This document shows positions 45,901 to 55,266 of a DNA stretch of 64,000 nucleotides, piece after piece. The notes under the pieces were generated by a model, which was not told where the DNA came from, searched no databases, and saw only the letters and a program-made list of their open reading frames with translations. Origin of the DNA: Haemonchus contortus (taxonomy: Eukaryota; Nematoda; Chromadorea; Rhabditida; Trichostrongylidae); NCBI GenBank assembly GCA_000469685.2, contig LS997565.1, positions 4,118,005-4,182,004 on the forward strand, in the 5' to 3' direction. Position 1 is the stretch's first letter. Every line of letters starts with the position of its first letter. A program made the translations under genes and the position numbers.

Positions 45901-48298
45901 TCTCACAAGCTAAACGTCGGGATTCGAGTCGTTCAGCTTCACCCGTGCAGACACTTGTTGCTCTTCGAACTAGTTTTACGGTACCACTTCACACTAACAA
46001 CGCCACTGGATACTTTGACCTGAGTGTTGAGGTAAGGGAGCCAACCATCACGTGGAACTTCTCGGGTGAGTTTAATGTACTGCGACTGTTCATTCATGAT
46101 ACGAAAACACTCGTCCATTTCGAACTGTGTTGATGTTACGATGAAACAGTCATCGATATCTCTACAGTACATTAAATTATTCCGTTCTAGAACCGGCTCT
46201 TCGATTCTGCCCATAAAGCACACAGCAAGAACCGGTGCTAGTCGCTGTCCCATAGCAAGACCTCTGACTTGAGAAAAGTACTTTCCTGCCCATTTGAAGA
46301 TGTTACACGTCAAGCATTCCTTGACCAACGTCATTATATGCATTTTACTAAGTCCAAAGGTATTAATATTGTTAGCATGCCTATCTAGCATTTCAGATAA
46401 TGCTTGTAGAGCCTGCTCGTTTTGGACATGAGTATAAAGCGAAACGACGTCGAATGACTCGATTACATTGCTCTTACCGAGGTCTGAGCTATGTAATAGT
46501 TCAAGAAAATGCTTAGTACTGGGCAGGTGAGATGGAACCATGGGCAACAGCTGGCTTACAATATTATTGAGAAACCACGAGATTCTATCAGTTGGTCCCC
46601 CCACACAACTAATAATTGGCCGAATTTTAAATGTATCCGGTGATGTAGACAGCGCTTCGTTTGAGGAGAGTTTGTGGGTCTTTATGAGGCTATAGAAAAC
46701 TGGACAGTTTGGGCTATCCAGTTTGAGTCTACTGACCAACTTTTCATCAATACCCGCAGACTTTGCAACACTCAACCATATATGATTGAGGCGACTACAT
46801 TGTGATGAAAAGTCCTTCTCAGTCACGCGACGGTAAACAGAGGAGTCGCTGAGATGGAGTTCGGTTATGGCTCGGTCAAGTGTCTGAGACATAACGACGA
46901 ACTCACCACCTTTATCACTAACCGTTATGCGTAGCGTTCCATTCGATTTTCAGATAATGCTTGTAGAGCCTGCTCGTTTTACTTGCGTTTTACTTTACTT
47001 GTGACTCAGTAGCATTATAACGTGATCTTCCTTATCACAAGTATCACAAGTATAAGGGAGACAGCCAATAAGTCTCATTCGCTACTGACAGTCGCTTGTG
47101 GCGACAGCGGATTTTATTCCGCTTGAGCGGTGGAACCTTGGTGAGTTATGTTTCAAATTATGGGTTTTGAATTCGCCGTCACGTTCGCCAAGGGGTAATG
47201 CGCTTTTTGGATAATGTGCAAATGTCTCGAATTGCTTTAGGCCCCTGAAGACGACGAGAACGTCGAAACGTTAGGCCGCTGTGATTAATAAAAGTTCCAC
47301 CTAACAACCTCGCACGGCACAAGAATATTTTAACAGAAACTCCAGTTAGTCTAATGGGAGCAGCTCTGGGAGCTGTTCACGGCTCTACTTCCCTCGGTAA
47401 AGGACCCTGACAGTTTTATTGACCCTGTATTCAAAGCATCACATCTGATTTGTTTTGTTCATGCGGTTGGGGAAGAAATATTGCAGAAGAACCCCGAAAA
47501 AAGTTAAAATATGGCCTAGCCTAGCCATGGAAGCGTTCCTGCATAGAAATCGCAACGGAGCATCATCACTGCATTTTTCAGACGGACCACGGAATTGTTA
47601 TTAAAGAAAGAGGTTCAAAAAGAACAGGCTCCTCAACCAACTACGGACTCATTCATTTCACTTGCTCATGCAGCGTAATTTCAGGTATAACGGACCCACA
47701 TGAGGAATCCAAAAGCTATGATGATCTTCTGTGGATTGGCTTACGACAAAAGAATTGGCCTAAAGACAAAAAGTGGACATGGACCGATGGAACGCTTTTG
47801 GATTTCATCAATTGGGGTGCACGGGAACCAAATAACTTGAACAATGCAGAACACTGTGTCCAGGTTATTGTTTCATCCATATCACTGATTGAATCCCCAG
47901 TTGAAGATACCTGCCATGGAAAAAAGGGGAAGGACAGTGAATATGGCTTGAAGGTCCTGGGTTCATTGGGTTCATTTTGGAAGATATCAATGAAGTCAGA
48001 TATACAATGTATGTTCAAGTAATTCCTTTAATCAAAAATACACGGAAAACTGAGCTACTTTGGAGAGAGAGAAAAAAGAGAAAATGGTGAGAAGAAAGAG
48101 AGATATCACGATTATTGAGATTACTCCACGTATTTGAGAGACTAAAATTTTTTTTTTGAGCACTGAAGATCCTGTTTTCAGCTTTTCAACACTCCCAAAA
48201 GGATAGGGCCACCCAGTGATTTCAAAAGATGGAATGACTATAGGTGCACTGGAAAAATGAAGCAATTTATTTGTAAAAAAGCGTATTTAGTGTGTTGA
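42944..48298 (+). CDS. CTL-B, secreted C-type lectin, 168 aa, four exons
   Basis: Exons 42944-43051, 44346-44451, 47685-47863 and 48182-48298 are 108, 106, 179 and 117 nt, the same lengths and phases as CTL-A. Introns are 1294, 3233 and 318 bp. Exon 1 gives a signal peptide (MIGIVGMWTATLLALAYGAA). The lectin domain reads VFNHRATFEEAEAVC, LLWIGLRQ, KKWTWTDGTLLDFINW, REPNN (EPN), EHC, RWNDYRC (WND) and KQFICK, so both Ca2+/sugar motifs and all four cysteines are kept. It is clearly more diverged from CTL-A and CTL-C than those are from each other, mainly in exons 1, 3 and 4. Intron 2 is enlarged by a Penelope-like element in antisense orientation; intron 3 lacks the Tc1 remnant seen in the sisters. 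Likely a secreted glycan-binding protein. Confidence 0.9.
44961..45304 (-). repeat. Left inverted terminal copy of the Penelope-like element
   Basis: 344 bp, inverse of 46997-47340 with only a few mismatches (for example near 45057 and 45109). Contains the hammerhead-like motif on the minus strand at 45022-45056 and a TTTATTA / TAATAAA signal. Confidence 0.9.
45022..45056 (-). ncRNA. Hammerhead-like RNA motif, left copy
   Basis: The minus strand reads CTGAAGAC, GACG-AGAA-CGTC, GAAACGTTA and GGCC, enclosed by GGCC. Same fold as at 22093 with different stem sequences. See the right-hand copy at 47245. Confidence 0.5.
45297..45690 (-). pseudogene. GIY-YIG endonuclease of the Penelope-like element
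   Basis: The minus-strand frame reads RNRLYDKQCITKDCIICP, GKTGDC, GVIYQLECRTCGSTYIGETGRQLATRIKEH and ARKALEAFWI, ending LLPYIPHCDL. All GIY-YIG landmarks are present: GVIY, YIG, the catalytic Arg after GET, the Glu of LEAFWI and the CxxC zinc ligands. It would nick DNA to prime insertion. It lies downstream of the reverse transcriptase in the usual Penelope order but is separated from it by about 250 bp with stops, so the single polyprotein is broken. Its last codons run into the left terminal copy. The antisense 131-codon frame at 45223-45618 is only its shadow. Confidence 0.85.
45939..46892 (-). pseudogene. Penelope-like reverse transcriptase, N-terminally truncated
   Basis: A 317-codon open minus-strand frame from 46892. 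Motifs in order: FYSLIKTHKL, IRPIISCVGGPTDRISWFLN, VIESFDVVSLYTHV (motif A Asp), GLAMGQRLAPVLAVCFMG (motif B) and MYCRDIDDCFIV (motif C with DD). SQYIKLTREV and LPYLNTQVKV follow. These are diagnostic for Penelope-like enzymes, which are related to telomerase. Catalytic residues look intact. The frame opens at MSQTLDRAITELHLSDSSV, and the usual 150 or more residues before that are missing, consistent with 5' truncation of this copy. A stop follows KCLHG at 45939, so the linker to the nuclease is broken. Confidence 0.9.
46391..46980. repeat. 33-bp internal segment repeated next to the right terminal copy
   Basis: TTTCAGATAATGCTTGTAG and the following 14 bases occur at 46391-46423 inside the reverse transcriptase and identically at 46948-46980, just before the right-hand terminal copy. 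This looks like a template jump scar made during insertion. Confidence 0.85.
46997..47340 (+). repeat. Right inverted terminal copy of the Penelope-like element
   Basis: 344 bp, inverse of 44961-45304. Ends with TATTTTAACAGAAAC, and its last two bases are shared with the target duplication. Confidence 0.9.
47245..47279 (+). ncRNA. Hammerhead-like RNA motif, right copy
   Basis: CTGAAGAC, hairpin GACG-AGAA-CGTC, GAAACGTTA, with flanking GGCC (47240-47243) and GGCC (47274-47277) able to pair. The core is close to the hammerhead consensus (CUGANGA ... GAAA), with one extra base before helix II. Penelope-like terminal repeats are known carriers of hammerheads. Self-cleavage is not shown by the sequence alone. 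Confidence 0.55.
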
Positions 48299-50905
48299 TG
48301 CCGAGACCGTGCGATTTCTGAAACCATAAATTTTTGGTGAACATTTCTTCTTCAGCTAGCTATGATTATTTCCCTTTGCCACTTCTCGACTTGACATTTT
48401 TTTCGTTCCTGGCTGTTCTCGGAGCTGTATTTCCATGCACTAAAGTCATTAGTTGATGAACACCAGGAGCCAGCATTGTCCTCGCAACCTACACGAGAAT
48501 CAATCATTTTGCTTGAATCGTGCGACGCCCGTTCTACTCCAGAGGATTCCAACAATGACCCAGCTGGCTACTCGCACGAGGTTCGCCTTGTGATCAGTAT
48601 CGGATTCACCCATGAATACATCCTGGTTCCGCTGACATCAACTGTAGCAGATTGTTTGGAAGGTACTAGCCGGCTACTTCGCAACAGTCCACGATTCTCG
48701 GGGATTTTCGGAAGATTTCCGGTAGTTTCATGTAAGGACACTATTGAGACGTATACGCATATATATCATATCTGGCTACTACAGTCCCCTTCCTAGCGGT
48801 TCTGTGCGCTTCTCGGCTTAACTCTTCAAAGCCTGAAACAAAATGGTTTAGTCAGCCGACTGCGATATCACGGAGTCTCCTGATACTCTGTACGCATATA
48901 AGTGAGCAGTGTTCATTAATGTTTTTCGATGGAATCTCTCCGAAAATAACGGGAGTAATCTGGGACATTGCAATATTGTCGACAGATACTTTTTATCCAA
49001 ATCGGTAGCTCGATTCAGGCTTTTAAAAAGCTTTGTAAACATATATGCTAATTATCTTTCGATTTACCGACTCGCTCAGGGGCCGACCATTCCAAAAGGG
49101 AAGATGCGCCCAACACAACATTGGGTTGAAGCGGATGGGAAGAATCAACTATGCTAAGATACATGGAGCCTGGTCTCGCAACGTCCAGCTTACAAAAACT
49201 CTAGTCCCTCTGGTCTGGTAATCACTATGCTTCCTGGCAAAGCTTGCTCACTAATTTTCCGGTGCGATTATGGGCAGCAGTCAAACAGTGCAAGTGAGAT
49301 TCAATAAAAAAAATGGATGAATGTAAACTGAAATCGATCAAACCTCGCTTGAATTCGATCCCATGCAGACAGATTTTCCAGCTCAAGCGAAATGGCTAGT
49401 TCGGTGGGCTGCCGAGAACTGTCCATGCCATTACCATTGAGTGGTACTGTAACATACAAGACGACTTAGTCATAAAAGGAGGTATAAAATTTATAAAAGA
49501 TCAACGAAGGTGCAACTGCATTATTCTTCAACGCAGCCAATGGAAATGAGGCAGAATGAGGTGTGAGTTAAAGAAATCACAAATGAGTAGGTAATAAGCT
49601 CGACCTCAACTGCTATGGTTTCAAAATTGGAAATCACACTCGAAGGAATTACATGAAATTGAAAAATGGCTTGAAAGTGAAAAAATCATGTCTTGTTCTA
49701 CGCATTGGAAGTAAATGACAACAAAAACATTTAACATCGACTCCCTTCTTTCCTTGGAATTCTTTCATTTGGTCACGTCGAAATCAAAAAAAAATGATGG
49801 TATGCATGTACCTCCATAGCATGTTACCCACACAACTTGATGCCAACCCAGTAAATGAGGGAGCATTTGCAACACATCCAGAACTAACCAATGACCCATT
49901 CATTATACAAGAAATTTGAGAAAAGTTAAGTGATGTAGCAATGCTGCATAGTTGCCACCGTCTTCATTCCGCGAATGGCGGAACTTCTCATGATTTCTCG
50001 TTGCCTTCGCGGCACGCGGCAGATCTTTTCCAGTTGTCTCGCCGCTTTAAACTGTAACTACGGTATTCATTCCGCCTCCCAGCCGGTCGATAGCCCACCA
50101 TATTTTTTGTTAACTGACTGTTTTTATGGTTTTGGTTGCTTCTTTCTGATCCTTTTTTGTTTTTATATTTATTAGTAATGGTTGTTCGGAAAGACTCCTT
50201 CTCTATCATCGACGATCACGACCGCACTGGGATTGAAGAAAGTGGCCGGGGAATATAGATAATTAGAGGACTACCTAACTCACAGATGGCGCGCTCCAAT
50301 CTTCTATATCATTTTTTCGATATGCGGCGGGTGCGGCAAGCGGGACGTGGTAGTTCGGGGAGAAGGTACCGGACCCAATACTGGTTCGCCATCATTTGCA
50401 TTCGTACTTCTTTTAGAACAGTTATAACAGGCAGTTATAACCCAGAATGTGATATCGTTGATGAACTATTTGTTAGGTATCTTTCTGAGGAAAAAGTAAT
50501 AGTAAGCCACGTTTAGAAACGAGTTCGAAGGAAAAGGAGAAGTGTGACGTCTGACTGCCCTATTAACTATGCCCAGAATCACATCCCAATCGAAAGCCGT
50601 TCGATCCTTCCAAACCTTTTTTTTCTGAGATGAGATCGGACAAGCTCAATTCTTTCTAATCAGTGTGCTGCACAGCACTAATGAGCCAACGAGGAAAATG
50701 TTCTCTTCACAACTCTCACTTCCTCCTTCCTCAGAACGATCTGATCGGGCTTTTATGGGGAGGCGTTCTAGCCAGCACATTCGTGCTCTTTATAAAGAAA
50801 GCTTGCAGTACGTCTAAGATTGGCTTGATCACTTGGTGCATAACTAACTACAGTTTTGACTTGATGTTCTAGTAACTGCTGTTTTAAGGCCGCAGTGCGC
50901 GAAGC
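48299..50905. other. 3' flank of CTL-B and spacer, no gene
   Basis: 48299-49960 aligns in part with the flanks of CTL-A and CTL-C (for example GGTGGGCTGCCGAGA near 49409 and the CCAATGACCCATT region near 49888), but no Tc3 remnant is present. 49960-50905 shows only short frames without domains. Confidence 0.45.
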
Positions 50906-50908
50906 GAA

Positions 50909-50982
50909 AGTCTCACAAGGTTGGCGATTTGTGAACAAACGAGGCTGAAGTTTTGTTCACAAATCGCCAACCTTGTGAGACT
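50909..50982. repeat. Perfect 31-bp hairpin
   Basis: Arms AGTCTCACAAGGTTGGCGAT... (50909-50939) and its exact inverse (50952-50982), 31 bp without mismatch, loop about 12 nt. The word ACTAACTACAG occurs just after it (50980-50990), and CTAACTACAG also occurs at 50845-50854. An RNA from either strand would form a long stem. Confidence 0.9.
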
Positions 50983-52021
50983 AACTACAGTGGTGGTCAT
51001 ATTTCTACTAACTGGAACAAATCTTTGATCCAGCTGATCTTCCTGGTGTAGTCATACACTGCGGAATAGATAGATGACAGTGCATTTGGAAAATTCTGAC
51101 GGGGCAGTATTGATTATTTGGCTGTGCACAATAGATTGGACGACTTGAGGTGATTGATTTATTCTATTTTTTCTTCCCTGTATCTGGAAGTCGCACATGC
51201 TTACATGTTTGTTTTACAAGCATGCGCAGGTATACGCGACTTACGAACGAAGACCGGATTCGAATTGACGCATTACGTCTCCTTGGAAAAAGTTATCTTC
51301 AAATTTCTAGAGGACTCAACATTCCTAAGAGCACAGTTGCGAGTGTCGTAAAGAAGCAATCAACAAATGTTCCGAAAAAGAAGCCAGGACGAAAACCAAA
51401 CCTTCCTGAACGCGACGAGCGTCGGTTGATCAATATGGCATCAAACTCTACGAGAACTGCGAGGGAATTAGCTGCAGATTTCGGGACTTCGGTTTCAAAA
51501 TGGACTGTTGCTCGCGTCCTGAAGCCACTGGATCACATAGCTTCTCAGAAGATGAAGTCTGCACCACGACTAACACAGAGTAATCGAGAGAAACGGCTCC
51601 TCTTCGCTGGGAATGAGATGAATAGAGATTGGAAAAGGTCTCTTTTTGGAACTTGCTTGGCTTTACGAGAATTTTGATTTTTCGATCCTTGTCTTTTTTT
51701 CAGGTTAGGTTATTTTTTCTGATGAGAAAAAATTCAACAGAGATGGGCCAGATGGAAACCACTCGTATTGGCGCGATCTGCGGAAAGAACCACTACTTAT
51801 GTCTCGAAGGAACTTTGGCGGCTTCTCCTTGATGGTCTGGGGAGCGTTTTGTAGCGACGGCACCGTTGGTATTCAATTCACGTCTTGTCAAGTGACAAGC
51901 CAGGACTACCAGTCACTTCTTGGGAAAACGTTGCTGCCATTCATCCGGAAGATCCCAACAAAAAGTAAGTCTTTATGCAAGACAACGCTTCGATTCACGC
52001 TGCGCGGGGTACTCTATCCTA

Positions 52022-53599
52022 CAGTGCGTTTCATAGTTATAAGGTCACCCTCGATTTTTGCGATTCTGGAGAAAGCAGCCAAAATGGACTTTTCTGGGTG
52101 GTAGATTCCTCATCACAATGTACCTCCGTATTCAAATTTTAGTCGTTATATCTTCCACCTCAAATTTTTTATGAATTTTTTAAAGATAGTGTCGGTTTTT
52201 GCACCGTCATAGTTATAAGGTCACCCTGAGAAAGTGAATGATTTATTAACGTTGATGGCATACGTACAACAGCTGATAATCTATAGCTCCTCCTTGTTTG
52301 AGAGCAACATCAAAGAGCCTGCGTGGCAAACTAGAAACTAGGTTTCGAAGATGTTCCTTATCGATTGCTCTCCATGCTTTGATAACTGCCCGCTTCAGCT
52401 CTTCTATGCCCTGGAACTGATTCGCATAAACCTGACTGACGATTATGCCCCAGATATGTTCCATCGGATTGAGATCGCGACTGCAGGCTGGCCATAGCAG
52501 GACGCTTATGCTTTGATGTTGCAGCCACTCATTCATTGCACGGCTCATGTGGATGGAGGCGTTGTCTCGTTGAAAGACATAGTTGAGGTGACGGTGATAG
52601 GACAGAAAGGGTACTAGATGATGCTCCAAGACGTTCTGGTAATCCTTAGAATCCACACTGCAGCTCACGAAAGGTAGATCCAACACGACATCATTGCACA
52701 ATGCACCCCGCAGCATAGTCTTCCTCCACCGAAATTGCGACGGCCGAAGTAGACTGGTTCCTTCCTCAAGTTGCACCAGTAGTACGTGTTCCCGTCAGAA
52801 CCGACCAAGTTGAATTTCTTTCCATCCGAAAAGAGGACCTGAGTAGGGATTATTCAACTCTATGGTGAGATTTTGATGCAGATCTACCTTTGCCCAATCT
52901 CTCCCTAGGTTCATCTTTGCAAATCCGAGTCGAGCCTCTCTGTGGCGATCGGTGATTCGTGGCACCTTCTCCATTACTTGCCTGGTGATGTTCCCGCATC
53001 ATCTCACTGCTCTCTAGACTGTAGTTCTCGACACAGAGAGGTTTAACTCCGATCGAATCTGGTTCGAGGAGGACGTACTGTTGGGAATAGTCCTCAGAAT
53101 GTTCCGCTCGCCACGGGCAGTAACTTTGCATGGGTGTCCACACTCGGTGTTATATATAGGGACATCAGGGCTCTCCAGAAATCTTTGAATGGACCAAGGG
53201 GATCTCCCTATTTGCTTGGAGGTGGCTCGAGAATTGAGCCCACCTTCATGATGAGTCTTCTCATCAGAGGAAAGCAGATGACCACGAGCCATGTTGACAG
53301 TCAGAATTAGAAATGCATTTGCTACACATGCTCACCTTTATAAGTATCTTCAAACACGAAATTTCCTCTCCTACGTGAATAATTGTTCAATTTCTCAGTG
53401 TGACCTTATAATTATGAAACGGTGCAAAAGCCGAAAAACTGTTCTAAAAAAGATCAGAAAAATGCAGCTGCGGCTGATCAAGGGATACCTAGGTTATTCG
53501 TGCTGGGGAATCCGTTCATGATGCTAGAAAAAGTCCTTAATGATTGCTTTTTTGAAAGTGCAAAATTTGAGGGTGACCTTATAATTATGAAACGCACTG
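52022..53599 (-). mobile_element. Nested Tc3-like transposon, 1578 bp, TA target duplication
   Basis: Ends CAGTGCGTTTCATAGTTAT and the inverse of CAGTGCGTTTCATAATTAT, each flanked by TA (52020-52021 and 53600-53601). It splits the transposase of the surrounding element. Each end carries a second, inner copy of the motif TTTCATAxTTATAAGGTCACxCT (about 52207-52232 and 53399-53425), so there are four similar putative transposase-binding sites. Paired outer and inner binding sites are known for Tc3. The transposase lies on the minus strand. Confidence 0.9.
52246..53292 (-). pseudogene. Tc3-like transposase of the nested element, frameshifted
   Basis: From ATG 53292: MARGHLLSSDEKTHHEGG, TSKQIGRSPWSIQRFLESP and SELNLSVSRTTV, the N-terminal helix-turn-helix part. 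It shifts frame to EARLGFAKMNLGRDW and VLFSDGKKFNLVGSDGN (first Asp, about 52835-52790), then YYWCNLRKEPVYFGRRNFGGG. After another shift, the 176-codon open frame reads SVDSKDYQNVLEHHLVPF, VFQRDNASIHMSRAMNEWL (second Asp), LLWPACSRDLNPMEHIWGI (Glu) and SLPRRLFDVALKQGG to the stop at 52246. The three catalytic residues are kept but at least two frameshifts make it inactive. Recent enough to align without gaps over most blocks. Confidence 0.85.
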
Positions 53600-53959
53600 T
53601 ATTTGCAGTCCAATACATTCCGTTATTGTCATGGCCGGCATGCAGCCCGGACCTAAAACCTATCGAAAATATCTGTTGTGTATTAGTGCGTAAGATCTAT
53701 GCAAATGGTAAAGTGAACAACAATGATAAATCGTTGAGAAGAGCCATAACTATGGAGTGGAAGACTCTGTCGCCTGTTCTTCTGAAGAAGCTGTGCGATT
53801 CGATGCCTGATCGGATCTTCGAGCTTATTCGGAAGAAGGGAGGCAGCACTCATCATCAGATAATCTTGCATAAGAAAACGGATTGCCGCATTTCAGGTGT
53901 TATTTTTTTGGTTGGCTATGCATATCGTCCAATCTAATATGCACCGGCTTAAAAAGTGT

Positions 53960-54760
53960 AAAACTATTGCTTAGAACTTGAAAGAAATTGTGTAGTCAAA
54001 TAGTTACTACGAAAAGTAACTTTTTCTCCATTCTAATCATATAATGTCGGCAGAAGCAATAAAAACTTTGGCCTCTTTCTAAAACTTGTTTTTCTATGGG
54101 GTACGATCTACTGTGCACCGCAGTGTACTGGAACGGTACGAAGTCACCACACTCTGACTGGTGAAGTTTCTAGGCTTATGAATGTCCATAAAGGCTTTCA
54201 TACCGTCCCTCAGCTTTAACTGGCATTTTGGCCAGTAATATCCCCCTTCATCAGAGGCGCAGTTAGGAGTATTTACTTTTAGACGAAGAATGGAAGTGAA
54301 TGACTAGGATATAGCAAAAGTGGAGAAGAGGTAGTGAAGTCGAGAATTTTGGGAACTCGCCTTGGAAGGACTTGAATTGAAACTGAAACTTCGTAATAGC
54401 AGCAATACTAGGGATTGAACAAGAAAGTGACGGCAAACGTTGCATTGAAGGGTATTTGGACGAGCTATTCAAATACAAGTGCCATTGCTTACAGCCACAG
54501 TAAGCTAAGCTGCCTGCTTGCGACCCGTTGCGAATGTTGTGAACTACCCAGCGTCTACCTACAATGCCTACCCAAGGCTTGAAGTACTCGTCCTCCCAGG
54601 GTAGGTATGCCGGCCAAGCTAATTCAGGGATCCTTTTTAGACCTAATCTAATTAGTTTTTCGACTGGACAGCCTCTTTCGTGCTGGAAACAGGTTCATCT
54701 TAGAGAAAAATCTCGGAAACAAGAAATTTATACTAAGCTGTGCCTTAATCTTCTTCCCCT
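53960..54760. other. Spacer between the Tc elements and the CTL-C unit
   Basis: No gene. From about 54760 the sequence starts to align with the region upstream of CTL-B (AAATGCTGACTGGTTTACC versus AAATGCTTAGTTGACCG). Confidence 0.45.
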
Positions 54761-54954
54761 TATCATGTCAGGGAAATGGAGCAAACGTAAGGTGTCAGTA
54801 TCAAATGCTGACTGGTTTACCATAGCTACGAAGGAAACCTCTTCACGATAAGGAACAGCTTCATAGTTGGAGTATTTTCTGTGAAAATGGACAGATATTG
54901 GAGTCATTTGAGTCAATTTGTGAAAATCATTTCTCGAAATAGAAGCATTTTTTT

Positions 54955-55165
54955 CTCGGAATGTTGAAAAGTATTCGGGCGAACCGTGAGAGCCTTCTTA
55001 TCCACATATGAATTGAATGATTGCAGTGTAGAGAACGGCCACTCGCTTGTGAATCATAAAATTTCAACATTCCTACGCCTTTGAAAAGATTTCTATACAC
55101 CTTGAAGAGAATGAATGTGCTGATTCGTTGAAAAGGCTCCCAATAGAGTCGATCAGTATATAAAT
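54955..55165 (+). promoter_or_regulatory. Promoter region of CTL-C with TATA box
   Basis: TATAAAT at 55159-55165, 102 bp before the ATG. The shared block TATTCGGGCGAACCGTGAGAG (54972-54992) and TTGCAGTGTAGAGAACGGCC follow the same order as in CTL-A and CTL-B. Confidence 0.6.
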
Positions 55166-55266
55166 ATTCGTAGAGTTGTACAAAACAGATAGGATAAACA
55201 GGTCGTTTTTGCACATTATCTGCTCTCACACCCTTGACTTCAAAAACTATTCCTTGGCTGGCTCTC

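Larger units (their letters stand above)
44927..47340 (-). mobile_element. Penelope-like retroelement with inverted terminal copies
   Basis: It lies in intron 2 of CTL-B. The 14-bp word ACTCCAGTTAGTCT occurs at 44913-44926 and 47339-47352, a target duplication. Inside are two 344-bp inverted copies (44961-45304 and 46997-47340), about 99% identical by eye, plus a 34-bp unique extension on the left (44927-44960). The minus strand encodes reverse transcriptase then GIY-YIG nuclease. Variable target duplications, inverted or tandem terminal copies and a roughly 30-40 bp extension are known features of Penelope-like elements. It is absent from CTL-A and CTL-C. Confidence 0.9.
51222..53830 (+). 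pseudogene. Tc3-like transposase of the host element, split and frameshifted
   Basis: The N-terminal part from ATG 51222 shows a paired-like DNA-binding domain: LTNEDRIRIDALRLLGKSY, IPKSTVASVVKKQ, KKKPGRKPNLPERDERRL, RTARELAADFGTSVSKWTV. An intron-like gap (GT 51639, AG about 51712-51716) then leads to VIFSDEKKFN (first Asp), GNHSYWRDLRKEP, RNFGGFSLMVWGAF, TSQDYQSLLGKTLLPF and FMQDNASIH (second Asp). After the nested transposon it resumes at 53603 with VQYIPLLSWPACSPDLKPIEN (Glu), ending MPDRIFELIRKKGGSTHH. Acidic catalytic residues are all there, but frame changes at the intron, near 51967 and across the insertion break it. It would have cut and pasted the element at TA sites. Confidence 0.8.
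51090..53935 (+). mobile_element. Tc-type element (host copy), interrupted by a second transposon
   Basis: The transposase is split around the insertion at 52022-53599. Inverted sites lie on both sides: TGCACAATAGATTGGACGA at 51124-51142 and the inverse of TGCATATTAGATTGGACGA at 53909-53942. Their position outside the coding part suggests they are transposase-binding subterminal repeats. The outermost TIR ends were not resolved; CAGTGGTGGTCATATT at 50988 is a candidate on the left. Confidence 0.65.
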
